The notes beneath the pieces were generated by a model. The model saw only the letters and a list, made by a program, of their open reading frames with translations. It searched no databases and had not been told where the DNA came from. A stretch of DNA of 64,000 bases from assembly GCF_016918765.2 (NCBI RefSeq), contig NZ_CP092104.1, positions 2,232,001-2,296,000 of the forward strand, in the 5' to 3' direction. The translations under genes and the position numbers were made by a program. The stretch's first letter is position 1; each line of letters starts with the position of its first letter. The stretch is from Flagellatimonas centrodinii. GTDB lineage: Bacteria > Pseudomonadota > Gammaproteobacteria > Nevskiales > Nevskiaceae. Below, in pieces: positions 18,452 through 28,469 of this stretch.

Positions 18452-18943
18452 ATGCCCACCCTCCTCATAGACGGCCACAACTTGCTCTATGCCACCTGGG
18501 CCTTGTTCGGGGCACATTGGGAAGATGAGCACCCGCGGCGGGCGGCGCGTGAGGCGCTGATCGCGTGGTTGCTGAGTCGTTTGGAGGGGGAGGGGCTGGA
18601 CACCGCCCTGTACTTCGACGGACCTGCCGCGAGCGTGGCGGCGCGGTCACCTTCGCTGGCGGTGGTCTACTCCGGTGGCGAAGGCGCCCAGCGCGCGGAC
18701 GCGGCCATCCTGCGGCATCTGGCGCGGCTGTCGGCGGATGCCCGGGCCGCTCCGGTGACCGTGGTCACCCGTGACCTCAAGCTGGCCCGCCGTGCCCGTA
18801 AGCGTGGCGCGGTGGTGGTGGACCCGGTGGCGTTCTGTACGGGGCTCGGTGGGCTGCCGCCGGACGCGGCAGCGGCAACCGGCACCAGCGTCAGCGTAAC
18901 GCGATCAACACCAGTGCCACCGCCGCCGGCAGCGCCTGAATGA
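18452..18943 (+). CDS. NYN-domain (YacP-like) putative ribonuclease
   Basis: A 163-residue PIN-like protein. LLIDGHNLLYATW supplies the first acidic residue, and YFDGPA and VVTRDLKLARRARKRGA the later ones expected of a NYN/YacP (DUF901) fold. Homologues cut structured RNA; no specific target can be given. The start ATG 18452 is set by the N-terminal strand. The last 53 bp overlap the convergent DUF1304 gene, and the C-terminal Pro/Ala tail there is probably unstructured. Confidence 0.8.
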   Translation: MPTLLIDGHNLLYATWALFGAHWEDEHPRRAAREALIAWLLSRLEGEGLDTALYFDGPAASVAARSPSLAVVYSGGEGAQRADAAILRHLARLSADARAAPVTVVTRDLKLARRARKRGAVVVDPVAFCTGLGGLPPDAAAATGTSVSVTRSTPVPPPPAAPE

Positions 18944-19247
18944 ACAGGATCTTGCGGCTGGCGGTGGCGGCGCCGAACAGGCCGGCGGCCAGCACGCACA
19001 GCAGGAAGAACACGGTGATGTCGGTGCCGGCGCGGCCGAGGTAAAGCCCCCAGATCAACCCGGCAGCAAGAAAGCCGTTGTACAGGCCCTGGTTGGCGGC
19101 CAGCACTTTGGTGGTGGCGGCCTCTTCGGCGCTCAGTCCGAAGGCGCGGCGTCCCGCCGGTTTGTCCCACAGGAACATTTCCAGTGTCAGGAAATAGAGG
19201 TGGAGGACGGCGATCAGGCCGACGATGACAGCGATGATGAGGTCCAT
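18891..19247 (-). CDS. DUF1304-like small membrane protein
   Basis: A 118-residue protein with four predicted membrane spans (about residues 3-24, 50-67, 73-93 and 98-116). The conserved N-terminal helix HLYFLTLEMFLWDKPAGRRAFG and the ANQGLYNGFLAAGL segment are characteristic of this family of unknown function. Its 3' end overlaps the YacP-like gene in the opposite direction. Confidence 0.85.
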   Translation of the reverse strand: MDLIIAVIVGLIAVLHLYFLTLEMFLWDKPAGRRAFGLSAEEAATTKVLAANQGLYNGFLAAGLIWGLYLGRAGTDITVFFLLCVLAAGLFGAATASRKILFIQALPAAVALVLIALR

Positions 19248-19338
19248 GGCAGCTCCTTCTGCAAGGCAATCGCCGGGCCGATCGGGCCGGGCCGCGTCAG
19301 CTTAGGCCGCAGGGACGGCGGTGTCGATGTCGCCGGGC

Positions 19339-20709
<1,371 letters not shown>

Positions 20710-20831
20710 GCGGCCGGGGTCCCGGAGATTTCAGCGCGCAAGGATACCGTGGTCGCCAGTTGGCGGCGGGTTCCGCCTGGCCACTGCGGCGGTCGTACAA
20801 TCCGCCGTCTCCCAGTTGCTGGAATCCCGCC

Positions 20832-21275
20832 GTGCAAAGAACGCTGCTGATGTTGACCGCCCTGCTGCTGTCCGGCTGCGCACTGATGCAGCAGTTGGTG
20901 GAGACGCCGACACTGCGGGTCGCCAATGTCAGCATGGCCAGTGGCGGGCTGATGGAACAGGTGGTGACCTTCGAGTTTCTGGTCGACAACCCGAATCCGT
21001 TCCGGCTGCCGGTGGCAGGCATGGCGTACACGCTGGAGCTGGGCGGCGTCGAGGTCGGCCGGGGCGAGCAGTCGCAGGGCATCACCCTGCCGGCGAATGG
21101 CACGGCCCGTTGGCCGGTCACCTTCCGCATCAACGGCTTCAAGCTGGCGCAGGGGCTGCTCGAGCGGGGCAACCTGAAGGATCTCGACTACCGTCTGTTC
21201 GGCAGTTTCCGTTTCAGCGACTCAACCGGCGTGCCGGGCCTGCCGTTCGACAAGCGCGGGCTGATTGGCGGCTGA
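20832..21275 (+). CDS. LEA14/WHy-domain lipoprotein
   Basis: A 147-residue lipoprotein beginning at GTG 20832. The lipobox LSGC puts the acylated Cys at residue 16. The remainder is one WHy/LEA_2 domain, a beta-sandwich seen in VTFEFLVDNPNPFRLPVAGM, which has the family's NPNPF signature. Bacterial members are periplasmic and linked to stress or desiccation; the function here is not known. Later start at ATG 20850 would shorten the signal peptide too much. Confidence 0.82.
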   Translation: MQRTLLMLTALLLSGCALMQQLVETPTLRVANVSMASGGLMEQVVTFEFLVDNPNPFRLPVAGMAYTLELGGVEVGRGEQSQGITLPANGTARWPVTFRINGFKLAQGLLERGNLKDLDYRLFGSFRFSDSTGVPGLPFDKRGLIGG

Positions 21276-21340
21276 CCGGGCCCGCCTGCGGTCGTGCGGC
21301 CCGCGCTATTCTTGGGCGGCGCATCCCAGCCGGACTCCCC

Positions 21341-22288
21341 ATGTCTGCCGAGCATCACCACCGTGGCCGTTTCCGCAACCCCCATAACCGCGATCCGCAC
21401 AGTGGGGCCGGTCTGCTGAAGTTTCTCGGCCAGTGGGCGCGGTCGCGGCCCAGCGGGGCGCCGCCGGTGAGCTGCCGACCGGATCTCGCGTTCCTCGCCG
21501 GCAACCGTTCGGTGCGCACCGCCACCTGGATCGGCCATGCCAGCTTTCTGATCCAGCTCGACGGGCTCAACATCCTCACCGACCCCCACCTGTCGCCGCG
21601 TGCCTCGCCGGTGCAATGGGCGGGGCCGGAGCGCCTGCTGCCACCGGCACTGACGCATGAGCAGATCCCGCCGGTGGATGTGGTGCTGATCTCGCACAAC
21701 CACTACGACCATCTCGATGCCGCCACCGTGCGCTGGCTGGCGATGGCGCACAGCCCGCTGTTCATCGTGCCACTCGGCAACGCACCGCTGCTGCGCCGGC
21801 TGGGCGCGCAACGGGTGGAGGAGCTGGACTGGTGGGGGCTGCATCGGCGCGGCGGGCTGAACGTACGGTTGGTGCCAGCCCAGCATTTTTCCGGCCGCGG
21901 GGCGGGAGATCGCAATGCCACGCTGTGGGGTGGTTTCGTGTTCGAGGCGGACGGCGCCAAGGTGTATTTCGCCGGCGATACCGGCTATAGCCCCGACTTC
22001 GCCGACATCGGCCGCCGTCTGGGGCCGATCGACCTGTCGTTGATCCCGATTGGCGCCTACGACCCGCGGCAGTTCATGCGGCCCATGCACATCGATCCGG
22101 AAGAGGCCGTCCAGATTCACCTGGACGTGCGCAGCAAGCGTTCGCTGGCGATGCACTGGGGCACCTTCCGGCTGACGCTGGAACCGCTGGATGAGCCGCC
22201 GGTGCGGTTGGGTCGGGCGCGTGCAGCTGCGGGCCTGGCCGACAGCGCCTTCACGGTGCCGGTGCCCGGCGAAACGCTGACCTGGTGA
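21341..22288 (+). CDS. Metallo-beta-lactamase fold hydrolase (UlaG/NAPE-PLD-like)
   Basis: A 315-residue protein with the binuclear zinc motif HNHYDH at residues 118-123, further ligands in AQHFSGRG and FAGDTGYSPDF, and a C-terminal histidine in AMHWGTFRLT. This pattern is that of the L-ascorbate lactonase/NAPE-PLD-like branch, which includes phospholipase D-type enzymes. The first 45 residues are rich in His, Arg and Pro and probably flexible. The substrate is unknown. Confidence 0.88.
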   Translation: MSAEHHHRGRFRNPHNRDPHSGAGLLKFLGQWARSRPSGAPPVSCRPDLAFLAGNRSVRTATWIGHASFLIQLDGLNILTDPHLSPRASPVQWAGPERLLPPALTHEQIPPVDVVLISHNHYDHLDAATVRWLAMAHSPLFIVPLGNAPLLRRLGAQRVEELDWWGLHRRGGLNVRLVPAQHFSGRGAGDRNATLWGGFVFEADGAKVYFAGDTGYSPDFADIGRRLGPIDLSLIPIGAYDPRQFMRPMHIDPEEAVQIHLDVRSKRSLAMHWGTFRLTLEPLDEPPVRLGRARAAAGLADSAFTVPVPGETLTW

Positions 22289-22304
22289 TGGTCGTTGCCG
22301 GGCC

Positions 22305-23354
22305 TCAGTCGGCGGCCAGCAGATCCTGCAGTGCCTGCTGGCGCGCCTCGGCCGGTTGTTCCGCCAGCGCCGCTACCGCCGCATGGAAACGCGGCCAGTC
22401 TTCGCCGCTGTCGCGGAACAGCGTAGCGAAGGCGCCGGTCCAGGCGTCGTAGAGGCCGAACGGCAGCAGCTTGGCATTGTTCAGCTCCCCGTCGAACCAG
22501 TGATCGTAGCCGCGCCAGCCCCCCCAGGTGGCGCGCAGTGCGTCACAACGGTTGCGGAGGTCGTTGAAGGCGGCATTGCGTGCGGCTTCCAGCCGCACCG
22601 GCTGGTCCCGATAGCGTTCGTAGTCGGCCGCCAGCCGGGCGCGGGTCTCCAGCACGGCAGACACGAAGTCATGGCGACGGCCGCGTAACAGATGCCAGTC
22701 GGGCTCGTTCAGCTGGCGCTGCGAGAGCCAGGCTGCCAGACCGGCATCTTCGACAAAGCTCGCATACGACTCGTTGAACGCGGTGTCGTCCGGCACGAAC
22801 ACCTGTTGATGCGCCAGTTCATGAAACACCGTGCCCACCAGCTGGGCATTGCTCCAGCCCATCATGGTGTTGAGCACCGGGTCGTCGAACCAGCCGAGGG
22901 TGGAGTAGGCCGGCACCGGGGCGACGTGGACATCCAGTCCGTCCGCCGCCAGCTTGCGGGCCTGCCGCTCGGCGCGCGACAGGTCGAAGAAGCCCTGGTA
23001 GGCCATACACCCCACCAGCGGATGACACACCTCGCGCGGCACCAGGCTATAGCGCGGGGTGGCGAACACGTTCCATACCACCGCGTCGCGGTGCAGGTCG
23101 GCGTACTGGGTGTAGCTGCCGTTATCGGGCAGGCCGAGATCGGTGACGGCGAAGCGGCGGGCGTCCAGCACCAGTCCGAGACGTGCAGCGAGTGCCGGAT
23201 CGGTGTCGCGATCGGCCAGCAGGGTGCTGATCGGCACGCGCGCCTGCAGTAGTGCCCACTGGCCCTGCGCCAGGTGGCCGTAGTAGCCCATCCGCATGCA
23301 GCCGGTCAGGGCCAACAGTGGCAGTGTCGACAGAGCGAGGGTGGTGCGGCGCAT
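22305..23354 (-). CDS. Zinc aminopeptidase-family lipoprotein (HELAHQ)
   Basis: A 349-residue lipoprotein; LTGC gives the acylated Cys at residue 19. HELAHQ near residue 177 is a gluzincin-type zinc site, followed by FNESYASFVED whose Glu could be the third ligand. The architecture fits the putative aminopeptidase family formerly called DUF2265. It should face the periplasm. It is divergent from the TPR gene; 265 bp separate them. Confidence 0.82.
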   Translation of the reverse strand: MRRTTLALSTLPLLALTGCMRMGYYGHLAQGQWALLQARVPISTLLADRDTDPALAARLGLVLDARRFAVTDLGLPDNGSYTQYADLHRDAVVWNVFATPRYSLVPREVCHPLVGCMAYQGFFDLSRAERQARKLAADGLDVHVAPVPAYSTLGWFDDPVLNTMMGWSNAQLVGTVFHELAHQQVFVPDDTAFNESYASFVEDAGLAAWLSQRQLNEPDWHLLRGRRHDFVSAVLETRARLAADYERYRDQPVRLEAARNAAFNDLRNRCDALRATWGGWRGYDHWFDGELNNAKLLPFGLYDAWTGAFATLFRDSGEDWPRFHAAVAALAEQPAEARQQALQDLLAAD

Positions 23355-23439
23355 CTGCAAAGTGTACGACGGCGGCGACGCAACACGATGTCGAAACCGC
23401 CTGCATCCGATCCGGCGATACCGGCGTAATCAAAGTGGC

Positions 23440-23544
23440 TCGCGTCGAAATTCAGATCCCTGGCTCGGCGTGGGCCTCCTGAACCACGGCACTGTCCCTG
23501 CCCGTGGCGCGATTGCGGACGGCCTCACCGCCGTCCGCTTTTTT
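23440..23544 (+). other. Structured leader with orphan terminator before the TPR/HupE operon
   Basis: Plus-strand RNA here could form a hairpin at about 23483-23506 (CCACGG...CCGTGG) followed by an intrinsic terminator. No plus-strand gene ends upstream, so this is either an attenuated leader of the operon starting at 23620 or a small RNA. The conserved boxes of a cobalamin riboswitch were looked for and not found convincingly. Confidence 0.45.
23515..23544 (+). terminator. Intrinsic terminator in the leader
   Basis: GCGGACGGC-ctcacc-GCCGTCCGC is a perfect 9-bp stem with a 6-nt loop, followed by TTTTTT. It lies 75 bp before the TPR gene start and has no coding gene to terminate. Confidence 0.85.
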
Positions 23545-23619
23545 AAGCCTGCGGCTGCAGCGGCCGGAGTTCAGGATCAACATGGATGCGCCCGCACAAG
23601 GAGAGGCTGTCGTTCCCGC

Positions 23620-24843
23620 ATGTTGGATGCCCATTCAAAGCGCTTGCCCCGATTCGCCCTGGCACTGGCAGGACTGGTCCTGCTGATCGGTGCTGGGTCG
23701 GTGGTTGCGGTCGAGCCCAACCGGCCGAGCGACGATTCGGTGGTGCTGCTCACCGTGCCCGCCTCCGATGACCCCGACGAGGTGGCGCTGCGGCGACTCC
23801 GGGCCGCGCGTGACCGCGCGCCGGAATCGGTCGAGGCGGCTACCGCCTTCGCCCGCAAGGCCATCGAGATCGGTCGTCAGCGCGGCGAGCCCCGCTACAT
23901 GGGCTATGCCGAAGCTGCGCTGGCGCCTTGGCGGGGCGACCGGGCGCCGGTCGAGGTGCAGGTCCTGCGGGCGACCCTGGCGCAGCACCGACATGCCTTT
24001 GATCAGGCTCTGGGCATCCTGGATGCGGTGCTCACGGCCGAGCCGGACCATGCCCAGGCGCGACTGACCCGGGCAGTGATACACACCGTGCAGGGGCGCC
24101 CGCAGCAGGCGCTGCGCGACTGCGCCGGCCTGCTCGGGCGGGTCAGCCCGTTGGTGCTTGCCACCTGCGTCGCCAGCGCCAGCCGTTTGCAGCCGGCATC
24201 GGCCACCGTCCGCACCCTGCTGGATCGCGAACTGTCGCGCGCCGACAACGCGCCGGCATCAGAACGGATCTGGGCGCTGACCGTGCGTGCCGAGTTGGCG
24301 GTGCAAGTGGCTGATGCGGCCGCCGATACGGCGTTTCGCATGGCCTTGGCCGAGACGCCGGCTGCGACGCCGGATCCCTATCTGCTCTATGCCTACGCCG
24401 ATTTCCTGTTGGCGAACGGGCAGGTCAGGGCGGCCCACGCGCTGCTGGCGCCGCACGCCAGCCTAGACGGCGCCGAACTGCGACTGGCCATTGCCGAAGC
24501 CCGGTGGCCGCAGGCCGATGCCGATATGGCGGCTGCGTTGGCACGACGGGTGGAGCGCATCCGGTCGCGCGTCGAAGAGACGCGATTGCGCGGCGAGGCG
24601 CCGCACCTGCGGGAGCTGGCGCGGTTCCATCTGGATGTCATGGCGAATCCGGGTGCGGCTCTGGCGGTGGCGCAGGACAACTGGCAGACCCAGCGCGAGC
24701 CGGACGACGCCCTGTTGCTGTTGCGGGCGGCGGCGGCAGTCGGCGATCGCGAGGCCGCAGCTCCGGTGCGTGCCTGGATGAACGCCACCGGTATCGACGA
24801 TGTGCGGCTGCAGGCGGCCGTCACCCGGCTGGAGTCCCGATGA
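23620..24843 (+). CDS. Tetratricopeptide-like periplasmic protein
   Basis: A 407-residue protein with an N-terminal signal or anchor (ALALAGLVLLIGAGSVVAVE). The rest is alpha-helical with TPR-like helix pairs, for example EVQVLRATLAQHRHAFDQAL followed by LTAEPDHAQARLTRAVIHT, and probably forms a superhelical scaffold. Its TGA overlaps the ATG of the HupE-like gene (ATGA), so the two are co-translated. Linked genes suggest a role in a surface or metal-related assembly; no enzymatic motif is visible. Confidence 0.8.
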   Translation: MLDAHSKRLPRFALALAGLVLLIGAGSVVAVEPNRPSDDSVVLLTVPASDDPDEVALRRLRAARDRAPESVEAATAFARKAIEIGRQRGEPRYMGYAEAALAPWRGDRAPVEVQVLRATLAQHRHAFDQALGILDAVLTAEPDHAQARLTRAVIHTVQGRPQQALRDCAGLLGRVSPLVLATCVASASRLQPASATVRTLLDRELSRADNAPASERIWALTVRAELAVQVADAAADTAFRMALAETPAATPDPYLLYAYADFLLANGQVRAAHALLAPHASLDGAELRLAIAEARWPQADADMAAALARRVERIRSRVEETRLRGEAPHLRELARFHLDVMANPGAALAVAQDNWQTQREPDDALLLLRAAAAVGDREAAAPVRAWMNATGIDDVRLQAAVTRLESR

Positions 24844-25967
24844 GCCGCCGTCTGATCAGTCTGCTGGTCCTTGCCTTGCTGACTGGGCCGGTCGCGGCCC
24901 ACGCCCCCAGTGACAGCTACCTGCGGTTGGCCGTGGAAGGTGCCACGGTCGAAGGCCGCTGGGACGTCGCCCTACGCGACCTCGACTACGCCCTGCGCCT
25001 GGATGCCGATGGCGATGGCGCCATCACCTGGGGCGAAGTGCGTCAGCGCGAAACCGAGATAACGGCCCTGCTGCGCAGCCGCCTGGCCGTGGAGGCCGAT
25101 ACGCAGCGCTGCACGCTCGACGTCGCGCCGCTGGCGGTGGTGCAGCTTAACGACGGTCCTTACCTCAGCCTGCCGTTACAGGGCCAGTGCGCGACCGTGC
25201 CGCAACGACTGACGCTGCGCTACGGCCTGTTCTTCGAGCTGGACCCCCAACATCGCGGCCTGCTGCAACTGCGCCTGGGGGATCAGACCCGCCTTGGCGT
25301 GTTCGCGCCCGACCGTCGCAGTCTCGATTTCGAGGCCGGTGTCCTGTCCCCCGGGCGCGCTTTTCGCCAGTACTTCCGCGAAGGTCTGTTTCACATCGCC
25401 ATCGGTCTTGATCACCTGCTGTTTCTGGCCGGCCTGTTGTTGCCGGCCGTGGTCTGGCGTCAGGCTGGCGGCTGGGTGGCGGCGCCCCGCGCCCGGGATG
25501 CGCTGGTGGACGTGCTGCGCATCATCACCGCATTCACTGCCGCCCATGCGCTGGCACTGACACTGGCCTCGCTGGGGGTGTTGACGCTGCCCACCCGGCT
25601 GACCGAAGCGGCAGTGGCCGCCACCATCGTCTTTGCCGCGATCAACAACCTGTGGCCGATGGTGCGCCGTCGGCTGTGGGTCGTGGCCTTCGGCTTTGGC
25701 CTGATTCACGGCGCCGGCTATGCCAGCGTGCTGACCGATCTCGGGGTCTCGTCAACCACGCTGGCGCTGGCGCTGCTCGGTTTCAACCTGGGGGTCGAGG
25801 GCATGCAGGTGGCAGCCGCGGCCGTGTTCGTGCCGCTGGCATTCCTGTTGCGCCACCGGCCGTTCTACCAGTGGGGCGTGGTGGCGCTGGGGTCAGCGGT
25901 GGTGGCGGCGCTGGGCGGGGTCTGGTTCGTCGAGCGCGCCTTCAATCTGCGGTTCACGTTTTTCTAG
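24840..25967 (+). CDS. HupE/UreJ-family membrane protein with periplasmic N-domain
   Basis: A 375-residue protein. After a signal peptide (LTGPVAAHAP) comes a periplasmic domain of ~160 residues that contains an EF-hand-like loop, DADGDGAITWGE, at residues 55-66. The C-terminal ~190 residues are a HupE_UreJ_2 domain with about six membrane spans and the hallmark HIAIGLDHLLFL near residue 184. The related short HupE/UreJ proteins move Ni2+ or Co2+; the substrate of the long form is uncertain. It overlaps the TPR gene by 4 nt and is followed 9 nt later by the next gene. Confidence 0.87.
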   Translation: MSRRLISLLVLALLTGPVAAHAPSDSYLRLAVEGATVEGRWDVALRDLDYALRLDADGDGAITWGEVRQRETEITALLRSRLAVEADTQRCTLDVAPLAVVQLNDGPYLSLPLQGQCATVPQRLTLRYGLFFELDPQHRGLLQLRLGDQTRLGVFAPDRRSLDFEAGVLSPGRAFRQYFREGLFHIAIGLDHLLFLAGLLLPAVVWRQAGGWVAAPRARDALVDVLRIITAFTAAHALALTLASLGVLTLPTRLTEAAVAATIVFAAINNLWPMVRRRLWVVAFGFGLIHGAGYASVLTDLGVSSTTLALALLGFNLGVEGMQVAAAAVFVPLAFLLRHRPFYQWGVVALGSAVVAALGGVWFVERAFNLRFTFF

Positions 25968-25976
25968 GAGCACAAC

Positions 25977-26411
25977 ATGCGTGTGGTTTTGATCCTTCTG
26001 CTGGCAGCCGTGATCTCGGCCGCAGGTGCGCACGGCGCTGCCGGCCATCTGGAGGCTGATGCCCGGGCGGTGACCCTGCGCTTCGAGTACAGCGTTGGCG
26101 AGCCCATGGCCGACGCCGAAACGGCGGTGTACGACGCCGCCGGGGTTCTGGTACAGCGGGGACGGACCGGGCCGGCCGGCCTGTTCAGTTTTGTTCCGGT
26201 TGCGGCCGGCGAATGGCAGGTGTGGGCCGGCGACGGCCTCGGGCACGAGTTGCGCGTGCCGGTCACCGTTGATGCGCGGGGTCAGGCCGCCCTTGAGGGT
26301 GGGCCGACGGCGGTCAAGCTGCCGCCGATGCTGCTACTGGGTCTACTGCTGACCAGTGTTGCGCTCAACGGCCTGTTGCTGCTGCGGCTGCGGCGTCGCA
26401 GCCCTTCCTGA
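25977..26411 (+). CDS. Periplasmic beta-sandwich protein with C-terminal membrane anchor
   Basis: A 144-residue protein with an N-terminal signal (LILLLAAVISAAGAHG), a compact domain resembling carboxypeptidase-regulatory/Ig-like folds (GEPMADAETAVYDAAGVLV, then GLFSFVPVAAGEWQVWAGD), and one C-terminal span (PPMLLLGLLLTSVALNGLLL) with a basic tail. Small anchored beta-domain proteins like this accompany metal-uptake membrane proteins such as CbiM/NikM-type systems, which supports but does not prove a metal role for this operon. Confidence 0.75.
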   Translation: MRVVLILLLAAVISAAGAHGAAGHLEADARAVTLRFEYSVGEPMADAETAVYDAAGVLVQRGRTGPAGLFSFVPVAAGEWQVWAGDGLGHELRVPVTVDARGQAALEGGPTAVKLPPMLLLGLLLTSVALNGLLLLRLRRRSPS

Positions 26412-26514
26412 ACAGCGCGGCGGGTCACGCTGCATCCATTACCGTCGCGGCTACGTAACAGCACTGATCCGCTCATGAGGAGCGGTGATCATTTACATCT
26501 GGGGATTGCACATC

Positions 26515-28104
26515 ATGAAGAACTTGACCTTGACCCTGACGGCGCTGGCGACCGTCGTTGCCGGGGCGGCCACCTTGACCGCGCAGGCATCGAGCCACCG
26601 CGAAGCGCCGTTCATCACCACCGCACCGAAAGTCGACGGCACCGACTTCTACATGTTCCGCAGCTACGAGAGCGGGCGCGACGGCTACATCACGCTGATC
26701 GCCAACTACCTGCCGCTGCAGGACAGCTACGGCGGCCCCAACTATTTCACCCTGGACCCCTCGGCCCTGTACGAGATCCACATCGACAACAACGGCGACG
26801 CGGTGGAAGACATCACCTTCCAGTTCCGTGCCAGCACCGAGCTCAAGGGCTTCCCGCTGATGGTGGGTGCGCCGGGCGAACAGAAGTCGGTGGCGGTGCC
26901 GCTGGCCAATATCGGCGGCATCAGCGCCGGCGACCAGAGCGCCCTCAACGTGGTCGAGACCTATACCGTCAACGTGGTGCGCGGTGACCGCCGCAGCGGC
27001 ACCCGCCAGGCGGTCACCATGGCCTCCGGTGGCAGCTCCACCTTCAGCAAGCCGACCGACAACATCGGCAACAAGTCGATTCTCGACTACCCGGCCCTGG
27101 CCGCGGCCAACATCCACATGGTCACCATCCCGGGCTGCGGCATGCCGGCCAAGGTGTTTGTCGGCCAGCGGCGCGAAGGCTTTGTCGTCAACCTCGGCGA
27201 GACCTTCGACCTCGTCAACATTGCGGCACCGGCAGTGGCGCTCAACCCGAACGCCCGCAGCCTCGAGCAGAACACCATCGGCGACAAGAACGTCACGTCG
27301 CTGGCGCTGGAAGTGCCGATCAGCTGCCTCACCAACGGTTCGGAGCCGGTGATCGGTGGCTGGACCACCGCCAGCCTGCGTCAGGGCCGCGTGCTCAACC
27401 CGACGCCGCAGCGTCAGGACACGCTGTCGGCTTCGCCCGACAGCAACATCGGCTCGGCGCTGCAGGGCGGTGCCTGGACCCAGGTGTCGCGTCTCGGTAG
27501 CCCGCTGGTCAACGAAGTCGTGATCGGCCTGCCGGACAAGGACCTGTTCAACGCCAGCGAGCCCAAGGATGACGCCCAGTTCGCCGACTACGTCACGCAT
27601 CCGACCCTGCCGGAGCTGCTGGAAATCCTCTTCGGTGGGGCTGGCGTGACCGCGCCGGATGCCTTCCCGCGGGGCGATCTGGTGGCGGCCTTCCTCACCG
27701 GGGTCGGCAGCGTCAACCAGCCGGCCAATGTGGTCGGGGCCGAGATGCTGCGCCTGAACACCGCGCTGCCGGCGACGGCTGCCGGGGCCCAGAACGATCT
27801 TGGCGCCCTGCAGTGCTTCGTCAACGGTGAGCTGACGCTGACCAACCCCGGCTGTGACCCGGCCGGCTTCCCCAACGGTCGCCGTCCGATCGATGACGTG
27901 GTCGACATCGCGCTGCGGGCCGCCATGGGTGAGCTGTTGCCGCCGTCGGTTGACCCCCGCCCGGCGTCGCAGGCCTCACGCAACTTCGGCTACACCGATG
28001 GCGCGCTGCCCAACCCGGCGGACTACAAGACCGTCTTCCCGTATCTGGAAGATCCGATTCCGGGTTCCCCGACCGAGGCCGCTCTGGCCGCGGCCGTGAA
28101 CTGA
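26515..28104 (+). CDS. DUF4331 family secreted protein
   Basis: A 529-residue secreted protein. The predicted signal cleavage after AQA (residue 25) exposes the family hallmark SSHREAP at residues 26-32, followed by TDFYMFRSYE. The body is beta-rich with repeated polar blocks. DUF4331 proteins are found with TPR and HupE-like genes, as here, and their role is undefined. ATG 26515 is chosen for the signal peptide; a GTG at 26485 with a better Shine-Dalgarno (GAGGAG) would add 10 residues. Three cysteine-containing segments (PGCGMP, ISCLTN, LQCFVNG...NPGCDP) may form disulfides. Confidence 0.9.
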   Translation: MKNLTLTLTALATVVAGAATLTAQASSHREAPFITTAPKVDGTDFYMFRSYESGRDGYITLIANYLPLQDSYGGPNYFTLDPSALYEIHIDNNGDAVEDITFQFRASTELKGFPLMVGAPGEQKSVAVPLANIGGISAGDQSALNVVETYTVNVVRGDRRSGTRQAVTMASGGSSTFSKPTDNIGNKSILDYPALAAANIHMVTIPGCGMPAKVFVGQRREGFVVNLGETFDLVNIAAPAVALNPNARSLEQNTIGDKNVTSLALEVPISCLTNGSEPVIGGWTTASLRQGRVLNPTPQRQDTLSASPDSNIGSALQGGAWTQVSRLGSPLVNEVVIGLPDKDLFNASEPKDDAQFADYVTHPTLPELLEILFGGAGVTAPDAFPRGDLVAAFLTGVGSVNQPANVVGAEMLRLNTALPATAAGAQNDLGALQCFVNGELTLTNPGCDPAGFPNGRRPIDDVVDIALRAAMGELLPPSVDPRPASQASRNFGYTDGALPNPADYKTVFPYLEDPIPGSPTEAALAAAVN

Positions 28105-28113
28105 GGAGGTCTC

Positions 28114-28374
28114 ATGAACCGACTTCTGAAGCCTTTGGCATTGCCGCTGCTGACGGTGGGTTTGCTCGCCGCCTGTGGTGACAACGACACCTCGGTGATC
28201 ATCAACCCTGATCCGGACCCGAACCGGCAGAACGTCAGCATCGCCGCGTTTGCCGAGCAGCTGCGCGACAACACGCCGGATGATGCCGAACCGTTCGCCG
28301 TCGTGGACGGCGGGTTCACCTTCCTCGACGCTGGCAACAACACCGGCGATCCGGTGATGATCGTCAGCAACTGA
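28114..28374 (+). CDS. Small lipoprotein after DUF4331
   Basis: An 86-residue lipoprotein with lipobox LAAC (Cys 21). The mature part is short, acidic and otherwise unrecognised (DNDTSVIINPDPDPN, then NTPDDAEPFAVVDGG). It starts 9 nt after the DUF4331 stop with GGAGG in the gap and is followed by a strong terminator, so it is the last gene of the operon. Confidence 0.8.
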   Translation: MNRLLKPLALPLLTVGLLAACGDNDTSVIINPDPDPNRQNVSIAAFAEQLRDNTPDDAEPFAVVDGGFTFLDAGNNTGDPVMIVSN

Positions 28375-28390
28375 GTCTGTGGTGTTTTTT

Positions 28391-28418
28391 GGCCCCCGCT
28401 TCGGCGGGGGCCTTTTTT
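28391..28418 (+). terminator. Rho-independent terminator of the DUF4331 operon
   Basis: GGCCCCCGC-ttcg-GCGGGGGCC is a perfect 9-bp stem with a stable TTCG tetraloop and six Ts. Upstream there is also a T-run, so it may work in both directions. Confidence 0.95.
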
Positions 28419-28469
28419 ATGGGCGCTGCGCTCGCCTTCGATCAGCGGGTCGGCGTGAACGATGCAGCC

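Noticed and set aside
23460-23510. Cobalamin riboswitch
   Set aside because: CACTGTCCCTGCC recalls part of the B12 box, but the AGGGAA and other conserved segments are absent from the right positions. Kept only as an unexplained leader.
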